Assembly: GCA_046048295.1 (NCBI GenBank)
Contig: JBJOGJ010000244.1
Coordinates: 1-5,716, forward strand
Reading direction: 5' to 3'
Length of the DNA: 5,716 nucleotides
DNA from: CBDCWA01 sp046048295
Lineage (GTDB): Bacteria; Pseudomonadota; Alphaproteobacteria; Rhizobiales; Hyphomicrobiaceae
Part shown: positions 5,702 through 5,716 of the stretch, one piece after another
How positions within the stretch are numbered: the first letter of the stretch is position 1
Layout of the letters: each line of letters begins with the position of its first letter
Notes under the pieces: generated by a model
Told to the model about the DNA's origin: nothing
The model's input: the letters and a program-made list of their open reading frames with translations, nothing else
Databases searched by the model: none
Position numbers and translations under genes: made by a program

Positions 5702-5716
5702 ATGGAGAGGCTTCCC
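5702..5716 (+). CDS. Possible first codons of a divergent gene (partial)
   Basis: An ATG at 5702 is preceded by AGAGGA (5693-5698) at a spacing of three bases, a plausible ribosome site. It opens a frame beginning Met-Glu-Arg-Leu-Pro that leaves the window. Only five codons are visible, so no product can be named. The support is the ribosome site and the long, AT-richer region on its left that looks like a divergent promoter region. Confidence 0.3.

Overview
The window looks like high-GC chromosomal DNA from an alphaproteobacterium, most likely of the order Hyphomicrobiales (rhizobia and relatives). The inference rests on GC-rich codon use, a stand-alone leuD (not fused or adjacent to leuC), an nth gene beside a DUF2244 membrane protein, and a leuD promoter candidate that fits the rhizobial CTTGAC-N17-CTATAT pattern. 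No database search was possible, so genus and species are left open. I see no tRNA, rRNA, CRISPR array, insertion sequence or prophage gene.

Layout. Bases 1-233 hold a very G-rich tract and a good rho-independent terminator (62-86, + strand) that probably ends a gene lying left of the window. Two + strand genes that I cannot name follow: a 754-residue protein with four predicted membrane helices (234-2498) and a 137-residue protein with one C-terminal helix (2580-2993). The second converges on nth, endonuclease III (3755-3015, - strand). nth is divergent from a DUF2244 membrane protein (3799-4317, + strand), which converges on leuD, the small subunit of 3-isopropylmalate dehydratase (4941-4336, - strand). 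Upstream of leuD on the same strand is a secreted protein with an HECGH zinc-peptidase-like motif (5584-5054). The last 120 bases are an AT-richer intergenic region with a perfect ATTGGT-TG-ACCAAT inverted repeat, and possibly the first codons of a divergent + strand gene at 5702.

How the genes relate. nth (base-excision repair of oxidised pyrimidines) and leuD (leucine biosynthesis) are housekeeping genes with clear motifs. They do not form a pathway with each other or with their neighbours. The only likely functional unit of unknown role is the co-directional pair at 234-2993: a large membrane protein with a periplasmic domain of about 240 residues and a cytoplasmic domain of about 360 residues, followed by a small membrane-anchored protein. 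It is the best candidate here for something undescribed, but the sequence shows no catalytic motif, so its function stays open. Both convergent junctions carry short perfect hairpins without U-tracts.
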